Position numbers and translations under genes: made by a program. DNA of 64,000 bases, taken from Purshia tridentata (lineage: Eukaryota > Streptophyta > Magnoliopsida > Rosales > Rosaceae). Under the pieces are notes generated by a model. It saw only the letters and a program-made list of their open reading frames with translations, was not told the DNA's origin and did not search any database. Below, piece after piece: positions 46,562 to 57,560 of the stretch (positions within the stretch are counted from its first letter, which is position 1; each line of letters starts with the position of its first letter). The DNA lies in NCBI GenBank assembly GCA_003254885.1, contig QANT01006444.1, forward strand, positions 1 through 64,000, given 5' to 3'.

Positions 46562-47830
46562 GCTCCTACATATCTTTCAGTCCTTGTCTGCTTTTCATGA
46601 AAAATTCCCTCTTTATTATTCATCATCTTTTTGAATTTTCATTTTTGTAAAAATTAAAATTCTTTCCAAAAAACTCAGCACCCCATCTGTATCCACTGTC
46701 ATTGCATTCCTCTCTAAGATATTTTTCGGTGTGCTGTCTTTTTGTTTGTTAGCTAAAAGCCTTTGAGAAAACTCCATGTAGTGCGGGTTGGAAGGGAATT
46801 TTGTTGTGGTACGGCTTGAGGGCTTTTCATCTCTGATATTTTTTGTTGTTATCCATAGCGCTTGTTTTTTTTTAGAGAGCTTAAGGTTTTTCAAGTAAGA
46901 AAATGACTTTATAGTTCATAACTCTTTATTTTATTTACTTGATTTTATCTTGCTAAAATCTGGATGTTTTGTGTGTGGGTTTTATAGTTGTACAAGTTTC
47001 ATAAACACTACATTTTAGATTTTAGGTTTTGATTCTCCATTGGTCTCTTCATGTCATGATTGCTTAAAGAGGTTGATTTTTAAAGAAGCCAAAATTGAAT
47101 TTTCATAAACATATATCATCGATTCCACTATGCTTGCTCGTTGTTTGGTGCTGTGCTTAGAAGATCTTGTGGAGCAGTTGCCTTTTGCATGATTGACCAA
47201 GTGCTATGCTCAAGACGTTTGCGCAAGAGTAATAAGCTGCCACTTAGAACTAGGTCTATAGTGAATGAGCTTATTTGTTTGATTCCTTATATTGAAACTC
47301 TTTAGTGCATTGCCCGGTCAGCGGAAAAAGACTTCCAGTTTTTTAACCCTTTGTGGTTTTTCTGGGTGAACATCTTGTGTGTTTTGCTATCTGTTAATCT
47401 ATGTGCGTGTTGGTTATTTCACTCCAATCTTAAACACTTAATCACACACAAATTCACCATGAGTTATTTAATATGTTATTGGAAATGAAAAACTAGAATA
47501 TATCTTAAATCACACACACTACCTTAGTTGTAGATAACACTGGGACGCCTACAATGAAAGGTCCTCTGAGTGCCTAGGTTGTCACCTAACTATAAATTGG
47601 TTGAGATACTTGTTGAAGTGTTTTGTGTGGTGTCAATTTGTCATGCAGATCCCTGAGTGTTTGACTAGTTCAGATTTGTCATATATTTTAAATTTGGGTC
47701 ACGTCAGTGACTACGGTTTTAATGACATTGTTAAGGTAATTAAATCACCTTTTACTAATTCTCACACTCTTCCTTGCACCTTGGGCTCCGCACATGTTAG
47801 TGGTGGTGGGTCATGCTTGTGGAGGCATGA
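46562..47830 (+). mobile_element. SIRE/Maximus-type copia LTR, later part
   Basis: TTATTCATCATCTTTTTG, the CCGGTCAGCGG block at about 47314, CTGGGACGCCTAC and the section near TGAGTGTTTGACTAGTTC align in order with 60130-61265 of the SIRE LTR. It ends where a family B LTR begins at 47831. The copia element separates it from the earlier part. Confidence 0.72.
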
Positions 47831-48496
47831 TGACAGGACCCTCCCCGAGTTCCACCCTTGAACTCGGGGTGACCCTGCGGGAATCCAATGTCAAGGAAAA
47901 TCCTACCGAAAATTCGGCAGAACCTCCCCTGAAATTGGACTAACCCTGGATTTCCTTTCCTTAGCAACCTGTAAATAACACTTCTAATCCAGCTTCCCTA
48001 CCACAAACAGGGGTCTCCGACCCAAATTCATAATAAAAAGGAACTAAGCAACGCTTGCGTTAACATTTGTGACATTTACACCGTGATGGTTCAACTACCG
48101 TAAGCAGTAATCATTAGATAAGACATGGGTGGAAAATTTACAAGTCTCCAAAATATATGAGATCCTCGACGTTTCTCCTGCTCGACCGCACCACCGCAGT
48201 TACCTGGGGGAAAATAAAAGAAACAACACGAGGTAAAAGGTGAGCCAAACCCAGTGAGTGGACAAAAATAAAATAATTTTTACATAAGGATCGCACAAAA
48301 TTTTGCATGAAAACCCCCAGTTTTTGAAATGGATTTAAAATGTTCGTTAACAAATCATTTGGATAAAACTAGTAAAATACTTTGTGATTTCTCAAACGAA
48401 AATTTTATCATGCATAACTCCGAGAATTTCTTCGCATAAACCAAATATTAAGATTTAAAACAAATATTCCGCTCGCTCCCAATTTTCCCCGTATAG

Positions 48497-48812
48497 CCTG
48501 CCGTACATGCGCAGGGCCCACAACCTGCCGTACGCATGCAGGGCCAATAACCTGCCGTACATGCGCAGGGCCTATAACCTGCCGTACGCATGCAGGGCCA
48601 ATATCCTGCCGTACATGTGCAGAGCCAGGGTCTGTCATACACATGCAGGGCCAATATCCTGCCGTACGTGTGCAGAGCCAGGGTCTGTCATACACATGCA
48701 GGGCCATTATCCTGCCGTACGTGCACGCAAGGCCGCCCCCAAAGGGCAAGGCATCCCGACACACGGCCCAAAGCCTATGTGTGTGTCGTGATGGGTCCCA
48801 AAGACCTATATA
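48497..48812 (-). repeat. Longest 27-bp tandem repeat array, nine units
   Basis: Nine units of 26-27 bases run from 48497 to about 48735 in an ordered alternation (ATGCGCAGG, GCATGCAGG, GTGCAGAG types), then the conserved block. A two-unit pattern ending CAGGGTCTGTCATACAC is itself repeated, showing growth by multi-unit duplication. Confidence 0.92.
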
Positions 48813-49474
48813 CTTCCATAATCCAAGACGGGTACTAAGTGGGTGCTCACTAAAATCCAAGTCCATCCGTACTCAATCATCCACATTTAAAATTGAATAA
48901 ATTTTATTTGAAAGCGTTCTTAAAAATTTTGGAGCATTCAATAATTGTTCCAGAAAAACCGTACTTTAAATTGGTTTCACACAATCTCAATCATAATTTA
49001 ACAAAAATACAAATCAACCCATAAACTCAATTAATAGCACTCCAAATCCCAAAATCAATATATTTCCAATTGAAATTCATGACTACGCAAAGCATATGAA
49101 ATGAGTTAAATTTAAAACTTAAGAAACTTAAATAAAATGAAGTCCACTCACAGTCAAGGAGTCTAGTCACGTTGCTCGGCTGGGTCGCCTTCACTCGCGG
49201 GTGTCGTCCCTAAATGGGAAAGAAAACCGCCGGAAACTGGCCGGAAAAACTGGAGGTTGCAGTGGCTCGTGGTGTCCTTTCCGAGCAACGGCGCGCGTAG
49301 AGGTTGGCGTCGGCGTCGGGGGTCGCGGCAGCTGGCGTCGGCGGCTGGTTGTTGGTCGGAGCAGCTGGACGGGGGAGAGGAGGGGTGACGCGCGCACAAG
49401 GAAGGTGAAATGGCTGGCTGGCTGGTTTCCGGGCTGGGAGGGGGGAGAAAGAGATAAAAAGAAGGCAGAGGGGT

Positions 49475-49492
49475 TTCCAGAAAAATCTGGAA
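49475..49492. promoter_or_regulatory. Decayed heat-shock-element-like array
   Basis: TTCCAGAAAAATCTGGAA keeps three of four alternating triplets at the same place as the perfect arrays in other B LTRs. Confidence 0.4.
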
Positions 49493-50563
49493 TTTTTAAG
49501 GCTAAGTCACCTTATTTACCATTTTACCACTACCTTCACACGTCCATAACTCACAAACCGTAACTCCGTTTGACGCATACTTCCTGTCTACGAACTCGTG
49601 GGGTCGAGCTCTACTTAACCATGTCAAAGTCCACTCCAAGGGCCCTATAATTCAAAAAGTCAACTTTTGGGTCCTTTGCCACGTACAAAATTTTCAAACC
49701 GTCCCTCCAAACGGGACATGCCGCATGTCTATAAACTCGTAAGCCCGAGGCCTTCCTAATGGACCCAAAGTCAAACATCCAATCTCATCCAAATCCAAAG
49801 TTAACTTTTGGCCCCAAAACCATGTTAAAAATTAAAAATTTTTACCTTACGGAGTACGGGTCGTTACAACTTGGAGTGATCTTGCGAGAATCCAATATCA
49901 AGGAAAATCCTACCGAAAATTCGGCAGAACTTCCCTTGAAATTAGACTAACCCTTTCTCCAGGAAGACCTGCAAAAGCACTTCTACACACTCAGAGCCTC
50001 TACCACAAACAAAGGGGTCTCTGACCCAAGGTTTCAAAGCCAAACAGTTATGTATTTAACTAAATTATCAGAGCGGTACTACAAGTTTAACTAAAGAAAT
50101 AAATATTACAAGGATAACTAGTTCCTACAAATTACAAAAGTTCATTAGTTTGTCTCGACATCCTTGGCCTGACCATTCCACCGCTACAACCTGGGGGGAA
50201 AATTTAAAACAACAAGAAGGGGAAAAACTAGTGAGAAGATTCCGTGAGTGGACGAAGATAACAAGTGTTTAAACTTAACTAAAAAAAAAATCCATTTATT
50301 ATCTTAAACTGCAAAAATAATTTGACACAAAGACCTCACGTCTCTCTTTGAAATCTCCCGGTTTTAAATCACTTTCGTAAAATCCACTGATAACTGTATA
50401 TAAATCAGTATCTTAAAGTTTATTTTACGATTTTCTGGAAAATTAATAAAACTAGTCAAGCTCGCAAACGTCGAATCGGAACTGAAGGTTTATAACCATT
50501 GAAAACTTTCTTACGAAACTGATATAATACTAAAAACTTCCACCCAAACAGTTACCCACCAAA

Positions 50564-50822
50564 CCTGCCGTACATGCATAAGGCCCACAACTTGCCATAC
50601 GCATGCAGGGCCAATAACTTGCAGTACATGCGTAGGGCCCACAACCTGCCATACGCATGCAGGGCTAATAATCCTGCCGTACATGCGCAGAGTCGGAGTC
50701 TGCCATACACATGCAGGGCCAATAGACTGCCATACGTGCACGCAGGGACACCCCCAAAGGGCAAGGCATCCTGGCACACGGCCCAAAGCCTACATGTGTG
50801 CTGTGATGGGTCCCAAAGACCT
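50564..50822 (-). repeat. 27-bp tandem repeat array plus conserved block
   Basis: About seven diverged units are followed by the conserved block. The partner LTR has five at the same place, so unit number changed after insertion or the two LTRs differ by loss. Confidence 0.85.
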
Positions 50823-51516
50823 TACTGAACTGATCTGTGGCTGAGTACTTACACGGCATTTCAAAACCCCGTTTAGTTTCTAAAAACCACGACTATAAAT
50901 GCTTGGCACCAAAGCCAAATTGAAATCCAATATTTTCTCAAACCCAAGCATGAAACATTTTTTATTTCTTTCTGTCTCACCAAAACATGAAATCCAGTAT
51001 AACAACTCCAACCCAAAGTTTAAATCAACCTTAATTAAGAAATCTAGAAACTAAACTTACGAACCCAATTAATATTGCTAAATAATTAATTCAAAGCTCA
51101 AATAAAACTCACAATATAACTAGAAATTAAATCAAGAAGTTTCTAAACAAGTCCACTCACAGAGATAGCCTAGCTTTGGTCTCCGGCTAGATCGTCTCTA
51201 GTCTTGGGGGTGTCGCCTAAAATAAGAACGATTTTCATTAGAATAATAACTAAAAAACTAGAGTGTGTGAGGTCTAGGCCTTTCGCTCCATAATTCTAAA
51301 TTCAACCCATAACGTAACTAAATTTCCTTTTTGACTCAAAATCCAATGCCACTAGCTCATTTTGTATCCGTTAAATTCCTCCAAACAACCTTCATTACTA
51401 CACAACTCGACCGAGGGTTGTTTGACGACCGTTTCGATGTCCAAAAGTTTCTAATTCGGTCTAATTTAGAGTTTCTATCCACTCAAACAACCTCTAGCCA
51501 CCAAAATCAATAACCC

Positions 51517-51964
51517 ACTAACAAACGGCCTCAATTTCATGATAATTAAAAGAAATAACCGCTGTATGGATGGAATCACTAGCCCCCACCGCCCAAGCTG
51601 GTGGTACACAGTCCGCAAATCACAATTTCTTAGTTTTTCACACAACTTCCAATTCTAAATCTCAATTGAAGGTCCATAGGGGTAAGAATTATCTAGAAAT
51701 CCGTTAGAAACACTCCTCATAACCAAAATCTAAGCTTACAACTAACAAACGGCCTCAATTTCATGATAATTAAAAGAAATAACTGCTGTATGGATGGAAT
51801 CACTAGCCCCCACCGCCCAAGCTGGTGGTACACAGTCCGCAAATCACAATTTCTTAGTTTTTCACACAACTTCCAATTCTAAATCTCAATTGAAGGTCCA
51901 TAGGGGTAAGAATTATCTAGAAATCCGTTAGAAACACTCCTCATAACCAAAATCTAAGCTTACC
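51517..51964. repeat. 224-bp tandem duplication in one LTR only
   Basis: ACTAACAAACGGCC starts units at 51517 and 51741. The two units are almost identical, so the event is recent. The partner LTR has one unit (about 59201-59424). Confidence 0.92.
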
Positions 51965-52681
51965 CGAAATGGGCATGAACCCCCCCCCCCNCCCCCCCCC
52001 CCCCGCGCGCCCAATTTCTTAAGAATTTCGATACTAAACCGAAATTAAAGAGTCTTAGGGGTGTAATTTGTCTAAAATATCTCACAATTAAACGCAGAAC
52101 TTGAAATCCAAAGAGAAATCTGAAATGGCCATAAATCCCTCAAATTCTCAATTCTCAACAATCACTGAAAATTAATGCACCCAACTAAGAGGAATGGAAG
52201 TTCTTACCAAGATAAGAAAAGCCCACAAGAACCTTGAAGGTTGGGGGGAAAGACTTGGCCAGAAATTGGAGGGAAAAGCTGGTGGGTCTATGGTGGTTTT
52301 GGCCAATTTCACGAGTGCAGGCGGTTGGGCTGGCTGGTGGGGGCAACTGGGGAGGCTGTTCGGCGGCTGGGGAGTTGCTGACGGGGGCTAGGTCGGCCAG
52401 AGGACGCATTCTACGTGTCTATGAACTCATGGAGTCGAGCTCTACGCAACCATTTCAAAGTCAAATCTAAAATCCAACCAATTTAAAAAGTCAACTTTTG
52501 GTCGCTTAACACGTTCCTAACTTTCAAACCGTAGCCCTAAACAGGACATACCGCGTGTCGACGAACCCGGTGAGCTTAAGACCTTCCTAACGGCCCAAGG
52601 TCAAAGTTAAAATCCCACTCGAATCAAAAGTCAACTCTGGGCCCACTTTAAAAGTTACCTAGGAAGGTGCGGGCCGTTACA

Positions 52682-53251
52682 ATCTCCCCCCGTTAGAAAA
52701 TTTTGTCCTCGAAATTTTGCACAAGTGGTGGTAATCTATTCCTCAAGTTCTCTAATCTCTTCCTTTGCTCTTCTCAGACTAAAGGCCACCACACTTCCGC
52801 TGCGCTACTCTGACTAAAAATCCCAACTTAATTATGATCAGATGTCGTCCTCAAATTCTCTTAGTATTCCTTCTTATGAACACTGTTTTTCTCACTAACC
52901 TACGCCATCTAGTACGCTCCAACCACTAATAAGATATTCTTATGTAAGTCCATTACCTTAAATTCATTCTCTTCAACCACTGAATCACTTTTTATTCTCA
53001 ATCACTTTTTCCATTCCATCCTAATTAGGATTTCCCATTAGCCTCCCTTACTATTCCACAATCGATATCACACTTATCTCCCCCAAAACTATTATTTAGG
53101 ATCTTACTAAATTCTTCAATTGACCTCAAATTGTATTTAAGCTTTGCTATTAAAAACAATGCAAATCTACGTGAAACTTAACAAAATACGGATCTTCCAC
53201 CCAAATAGAACACGTACCCAGAATGACGTCCGGTGAAACTGGTGCCCGTTG
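52682..53251 (-). other. 3' untranslated region and polypurine tract of the gag-only element
   Basis: The minus strand ends CTAACGGGGGGAGAT directly at the 3' LTR, a polypurine tract (52682-52696). A second purine run TTTTGGGGGAGATAAG lies at about 53074-53089. No further coding is seen. Confidence 0.7.
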
Positions 53252-54039
53252 CTAGGTCATGGCAAAGACTCTACCTAGAGCTCTAGAACGTCCTCTTTGT
53301 TGTCTTTCGCCCCTAACGGAGTGACTAGACTGAGCGCCACTGCTAGTTGTACCATCCCTAATCTGTGTCGCTCCATGGCTATGACTCTGAGCCCCAAAAG
53401 TTTGCTTCGTACGTACAGCTGATCTAGAAGCTTCACCTTCTCCATGGTATAACATCGGGCAATCTTTCCTATAATGCCCCATCTGACCACAATCGAAGTA
53501 TCCTTCTGTAGTACCTCTTAGATAAGGCCCTTCATGACGTTTGTCACAAGTCTCACAAACCGGATATCTGTGGGTACCAGCTCTAGTGGATCGCTGTCCT
53601 TCTGAGAAATCTAAGGTACTGACACTACCAGAAATAGACTGATCTCCGAATTGATGACTATGCCTTGAGCCTTGACCACCACTAACGCTATATTGGTAAC
53701 CTCGAATTCCACCACTGCCTGAAGAACTAGAACTGAAACTGCCCTTTTTGGATGGTCCTTCACTAGGACTACCTACTATTGTGCTCTCATGATGGCAGCG
53801 CCTCATCCTGCCTCTATTTCCTTCTATAAGAGACCTCTTAACTTTCATGGTAGCTTCTCTCAGGCTAGAGTAATTTGTATGCATAGCAGCTACAACCGTC
53901 GTACGAATTTCTTCTCTTAACCCATCCTCAAATCTAGAACACTTCTCTCTCTCATCCGCCACAAGATGTGGGTAAAATCTAGAAAGCTCTGTAAATTTCC
54001 TTTCATATTCCGCTACGGTCATGGATCCCTGTCTTAACT
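53252..54039 (-). pseudogene. Gypsy gag fossil, C-terminal part
   Basis: This minus-strand frame of about 256 codons begins MTVAEYERKFTELSRFYP, a signature of the retrotransposon gag domain in Tekay/Del chromoviruses, and continues with KCSRFEDGLREEIRTTVV, a serine/glycine-rich linker, a cysteine/histidine segment (CETCDKRHEGPYL) and a zinc-knuckle-like GQMGHYRKDCP, then a basic tail. It would bind element RNA and form particles. A family A LTR separates it from the N-terminal part. It is part of a fossil; no pol follows. Confidence 0.8.
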
Positions 54040-54145
54040 TGTAACACCCCGCACTTTCAAAAGTGGTTTTGAAAAGTTTTTAAAGGTTTTCGGGATTCTA
54101 ATTTGGAAAGTAAAACATTTTGAGCGTTTTTCAAAATTTTAAAGT

Positions 54146-54206
54146 TTGACTTTTAAACTTGGGTGCAAAAGTTGACTTTTTGTTCAGGAGGACTTTTTGC
54201 GTTGAC
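54146..54206 (+). promoter_or_regulatory. W-box core cluster near the LTR start
   Basis: TTGACT cores at 54146, 54172 and 54202 (GTTGACTTT-type) lie 26-30 bases apart within the first 170 bases of the LTR. Equivalent AAAGTCAAC repeats occur in every A and most B copies. Binding by WRKY factors is inferred from the core only. Confidence 0.45.
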
Positions 54207-54362
54207 TTTGGGTTCGTTGGAAAGGTCTCGTCCTCACGAGTTCATAGACACGTAGCACGCGTCAAACGGAGCTACGGTTTGGAAGTTACGGACGTGTGAA
54301 GAGAGGGGCAAGTTTGTAATTTTGGAAAAGTGGTTTTTAAAAAGGGCACAGAAACCCAGAAA

Positions 54363-54833
54363 TCACAGCATTTTCTCTCTCCTCTCTCCCGAAATTTCTC
54401 TCTCTCTCGCGACATCACTCCCAGCCGCGCCTTTCGCCGGCGCGTGGGGGCGCGTTCGGCGGCGGGCCGGCCTGGTTTTTGGCTCGCCGTGTTCGTCTCT
54501 CTCCCCTCTTCCCTCCGGTGGTGGCGCCTCCTCCCGAAACAGCCCGGAAAGAGAAGAATCGCGCATGCACAGTCGGCGTCATGGTGGCGATCTCGGCGAT
54601 TCGGGCGACGACGCGACCTCCCACCTGCCCAGATCTCTTCCTCTCATCGAGCCAGCGTGTTGGTGGGTTCGATTGACCCGTGGGACCGCCGTGGACGGCG
54701 GATTGAAGCTAGGGAGGCCGGCAGCTTTCCAGCCAGTTTTCCTCCTTTTCCAGCCACTTTTGGCCGTCGATCCACGTTTGAGAATCGATCCCCTCGATCT
54801 TCTCTACGTCCCTGTGTAGTTCGTTTTAGCTAA
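54363..54833 (+). other. GC-rich LTR leader with recurring open frame
   Basis: A pyrimidine-rich start (about 54365-54415) leads into a GC-rich section open in more than one frame. One frame ends DPLDLLYVPV here, with close relatives (DPLDLLYVPM type) in the A copies at 10206, 17302, 17945, 30869 and 45060. Whether this is translated is unknown; GC-rich DNA is often open by chance. It is not a known gag or env part. Confidence 0.35.
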
Positions 54834-55774
54834 ACGTAACTTTCATTTTTGGCAGTTGACCACCGCGGGTTCCGCCGCGTGTGGTGGTTCCAGCGACTCC
54901 TTTTCAGTGTTTTAGTAACTTTCATTTTTGGCAGTTGACCACCGCGGGTGGTGGTTCCAGCGACTCCTTTTCAGTGTTTTTGGCCTCGGACCAACCACCC
55001 GAGCCTGTGGGTGAGGTTGGGTGAGTTTCTTGGACCTTCCCTGTGTTTTCCGAGGGTTGGACAGCCACCATGCGTGGTGGTTCCCGCCCGTTTCTGTGTT
55101 TTGTTGGCTTGGTTGTGAACTTTGTTGGTTGTCTGGTCTTCACAGGTACTCGGCATGGGAATTTGTATTTCCGATGCCGTTATGCTGCCAGATTTTAGAA
55201 TCCGAGCAAAGGAGCCACGAAGGGCGGTTTGGTCTTTTCGTGCGGAACGCTGTGAGTGAACCTAAGATCCCTTAACTCTCAGTTTAGTTAGTTACTTGGC
55301 TGTTTTGAGTGCTTGTTTGTTTGGTTGCTGGTTACTAGTTAAGAGGGGTACGGAAATTAGGAATGGAATTTCCGAGGATTTAAAGGATTGATTGAGGACT
55401 AAGTAAGGATTTAGTGGTTTGTTGAGGACCGGTGAGTCCAGGTGGAGACTTTTGGTTAGGATTGGGATTCCCGGGGGTTTAAGGTTATTGCTTTTTAAGG
55501 TGTTTTAGTGTAAATTGTTGGTTTTGGGAACTGATTTTGAGAATTCAGTTTATTCTTGGATAAAATTAAGATTTGATTTTACTTATCAATTTTTGGTAAC
55601 GTTGGTTCTTTGAGAAAGGATTTAATTTTAAGTTCAAGTTTTGATTAGTTTTCTCGTTATATCAAAAAAGGGTTTGGAACCTGGATTTTGGTGTTTGAAC
55701 TGAAAATGTTCTTTTCGGATTGGTACTGTTTTCAAAGCACCCAGTTGGTACTCGTTCAACTTCTCAGATTATAC

Positions 55775-56034
55775 AGGTATTTGGGACCCATCATGGCTCA
55801 CACATAGGCTTTGGGCCGTGTGTCGGGATGCCTTGCCCTTTGGGGGCGGCCCTGCGTGCACGTACGGCAGTTGTTGGCCCTGCATGTGTATGACAGACTC
55901 TGGCTCTGCACATGTACGGCAGGATATTGGCCCTGCATGCGTACGGCAGGTCGTAGGCCCTGCACATGTACGGCAGGATTGTTGGCCCTGCATGCGTACG
56001 GCAGGTTGTGAGCCGTGCGCATGTACAGCAGGTT
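55775..56034 (+). repeat. 27-bp tandem repeat array plus conserved block, plus orientation
   Basis: The conserved block (GGACCCATCATGGCTCACAC...) is followed by about seven units of the GCATGCGTACGGCAGG type. Confidence 0.88.
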
Positions 56035-57018
56035 AGCTGGATGTGGATTGGGTGACGGTTTTCTTAACTTGTCATTTTACAAATTGGTTTGATTATTAAA
56101 GTATAGTACTTGTTTTATAATTTGAGACTTTGACCAGCTTTATTGTTTTCAAAAAGAGTTTGCAAAATGGATTTAAAACGCGGATTTCTACAAAGAGTTT
56201 TCAGTGGATTTTATAAAATGCTTTTAAGCTGGGGTATTTCAAAGAGTGACAGTGAGGTGTTGAGAATTTCTAATTTAAAGGTTTAGGTGAGAATGGGTTA
56301 TCCTGGTTTGAGTATTAGAGGTTATTTGAGATTAAAGGATTAATTGAGGTTTAAGTTGGTTCTGAATGGATATCGAGGATTCTAAGATTTTTGGAGAATC
56401 TAGTGGGATTCTAAGTCAGGACCTCATGGTGTAATTCGAGGTGATTTCCAGTTTAGGGAATCAATTGAGGATAATTGAGGTATTACAGATTTGGGACAGT
56501 GAATTGGATTGGTTAGAGAATTGAATATCAGGTTAAGGATTATGATTAGGTTAAGGATTATGATTTATGAATTGTGGTTTGATTGTGATTCGAGGCTTAA
56601 GATGGATTGTGATTTGATTATTTTACTGAATTATTAATTTGAGTTTAATTTGAGGTTTACAGTAGTTTCACTCATACGAGCTCTAGTGAGCTTACCGGGT
56701 TTGTGTTTAAACCCGGTGCACCTGTGGTTGGGTGCAGGGTTCGGTTTTGCAGGTTGAGCAGGCTGAGGAGGCAGTGGAGAGAAGACGAGGCAGTGGGACC
56801 AGAAGTGTTTCAGAAAGTTGTTTTACAGTTTGATTTTTATGTAAAATGTTTTACAGCTTGATTTTATAAATGTGTTTTTGTAACTTACAGTGGTTTCAAT
56901 AAATTATTTTATTATTCATGGCTCACAGTTTTAGAAAAACCCACAACTTCAGGAAACAGTTTCAGTTTTTAGGTTCAGTTGGTGTTCACGTGCCCGAGGG
57001 TCGAGGCGTGAAATAACC

Positions 57019-57466
57019 TCTGAAATTCTACCCTTTTCTCATCACAGTAAACTCTGGGATAATACTGCTCATAAAAAGCACTTCTAAACCTATCCCAAGT
57101 AATCTCGTCAGCGGTAAGTCCTACTTTTCTGATTCCCACCAAAAATAAGCGTCACCGTCAAGTAAGAATGGGGCCAATACTATCTTTTCTTCATTCGGAC
57201 ACCTCATAACCTCAAAAATTCTTTCTAGTCTCACTATCCAGTCGTTAGCTACACCAGGATCAGTTGTCCCTTTAAAGACTGTAGCCCCAAGTCTATGGGC
57301 TCGTTCGATGCTATAATCCCCTTCTGTAGGTCCCCCGCGTACGTACTACATTTGTCATCGTTTCAACTAATCGATCCAAAGATTGAGCAAATCCTTGTGC
57401 AGTCTCGTTTGCACCTTCATTAACCCTATGGTGGTCCCCCGGCGGTCGGCCACGTCGAGGAGGCAT
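57019..57466 (-). pseudogene. Gypsy gag fossil, N-terminal part
   Basis: The minus strand begins MPPRRGRPPGDHHR at 57466, the basic start typical of Tekay/Del-type gag, then FAQSLDRLVETM, and later YYPRVYCDEKRVEFQRL next to the family A LTR. It is the same gag as 53252-54039, separated by the LTR insertion. It is decayed with a few breaks. Confidence 0.72.
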
Positions 57467-57545
57467 AATTCTTATAAGAAAGCCAAGAAATTCTCAGAAA
57501 CCAGGATGCACACTTCGTGCAAAGCTAGAGGAATCCTAAACCTAT

Positions 57546-57557
57546 GCTCTGATACCA
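57546..57557 (-). other. Primer binding site, tRNA-Met type
   Basis: TGGTATCAGAGC on the minus strand, 3 bases from the LTR end, is a perfect match to the common tRNA-Met primer site. Confidence 0.85.
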
Positions 57558-57560
57558 AAT

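Larger units (their letters stand above)
47831..49868 (-). mobile_element. Family B LTR, complete-looking, 2038 bp
   Basis: It runs TGACAGGACCCTCCCCG to ACGGGTCGTTACA. Flanks CATGA and ACTTG do not match. It directly abuts the next B LTR, whose outermost bases are not seen. The heat-shock-like site (49475-49492) keeps three triplets plus one near match. Confidence 0.8.
49869..52681 (-). repeat. 3' LTR of the gag-only element (family B, long subtype)
   Basis: It ends GGGCCGTTACA at 52681. It contains a 224-bp tandem duplication (51517-51740, 51741-51964) that the partner LTR lacks and a poly-C run (about 51980-52004, N at 51991) that the partner shares. The heat-shock-like array is not seen. 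Confidence 0.82.
54040..57013 (+). mobile_element. Family A solo LTR, 2974 bp, inserted in gag, plus strand
   Basis: This is the only A copy in plus orientation. It runs TGTAACACCCCGCAC to GAGGCGTGAAA, flanked by TAACT (54035-54039) and TAACC (57014-57018), 4 of 5 matching. It carries W-box cores TTGAC at 54146, 54172 and 54202 near its start, the GC-rich leader (54360-54830), a duplicated segment of about 80 bases (54836-54984) with one TTGACC in each half, and the repeat cassette at 55775-56034. Confidence 0.9.

Noticed and set aside
38306-46566. Flanks ACTCA/GCTCC as target duplication of the copia element
   Set aside because: Only 3 of 5 bases agree, which is close to chance; not claimed.
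48497-48735. Regular 26-27-bp repeats look at first like a CRISPR array
   Set aside because: Units are contiguous without unique spacers, they lie in a plant LTR and recur in a dozen LTR copies.
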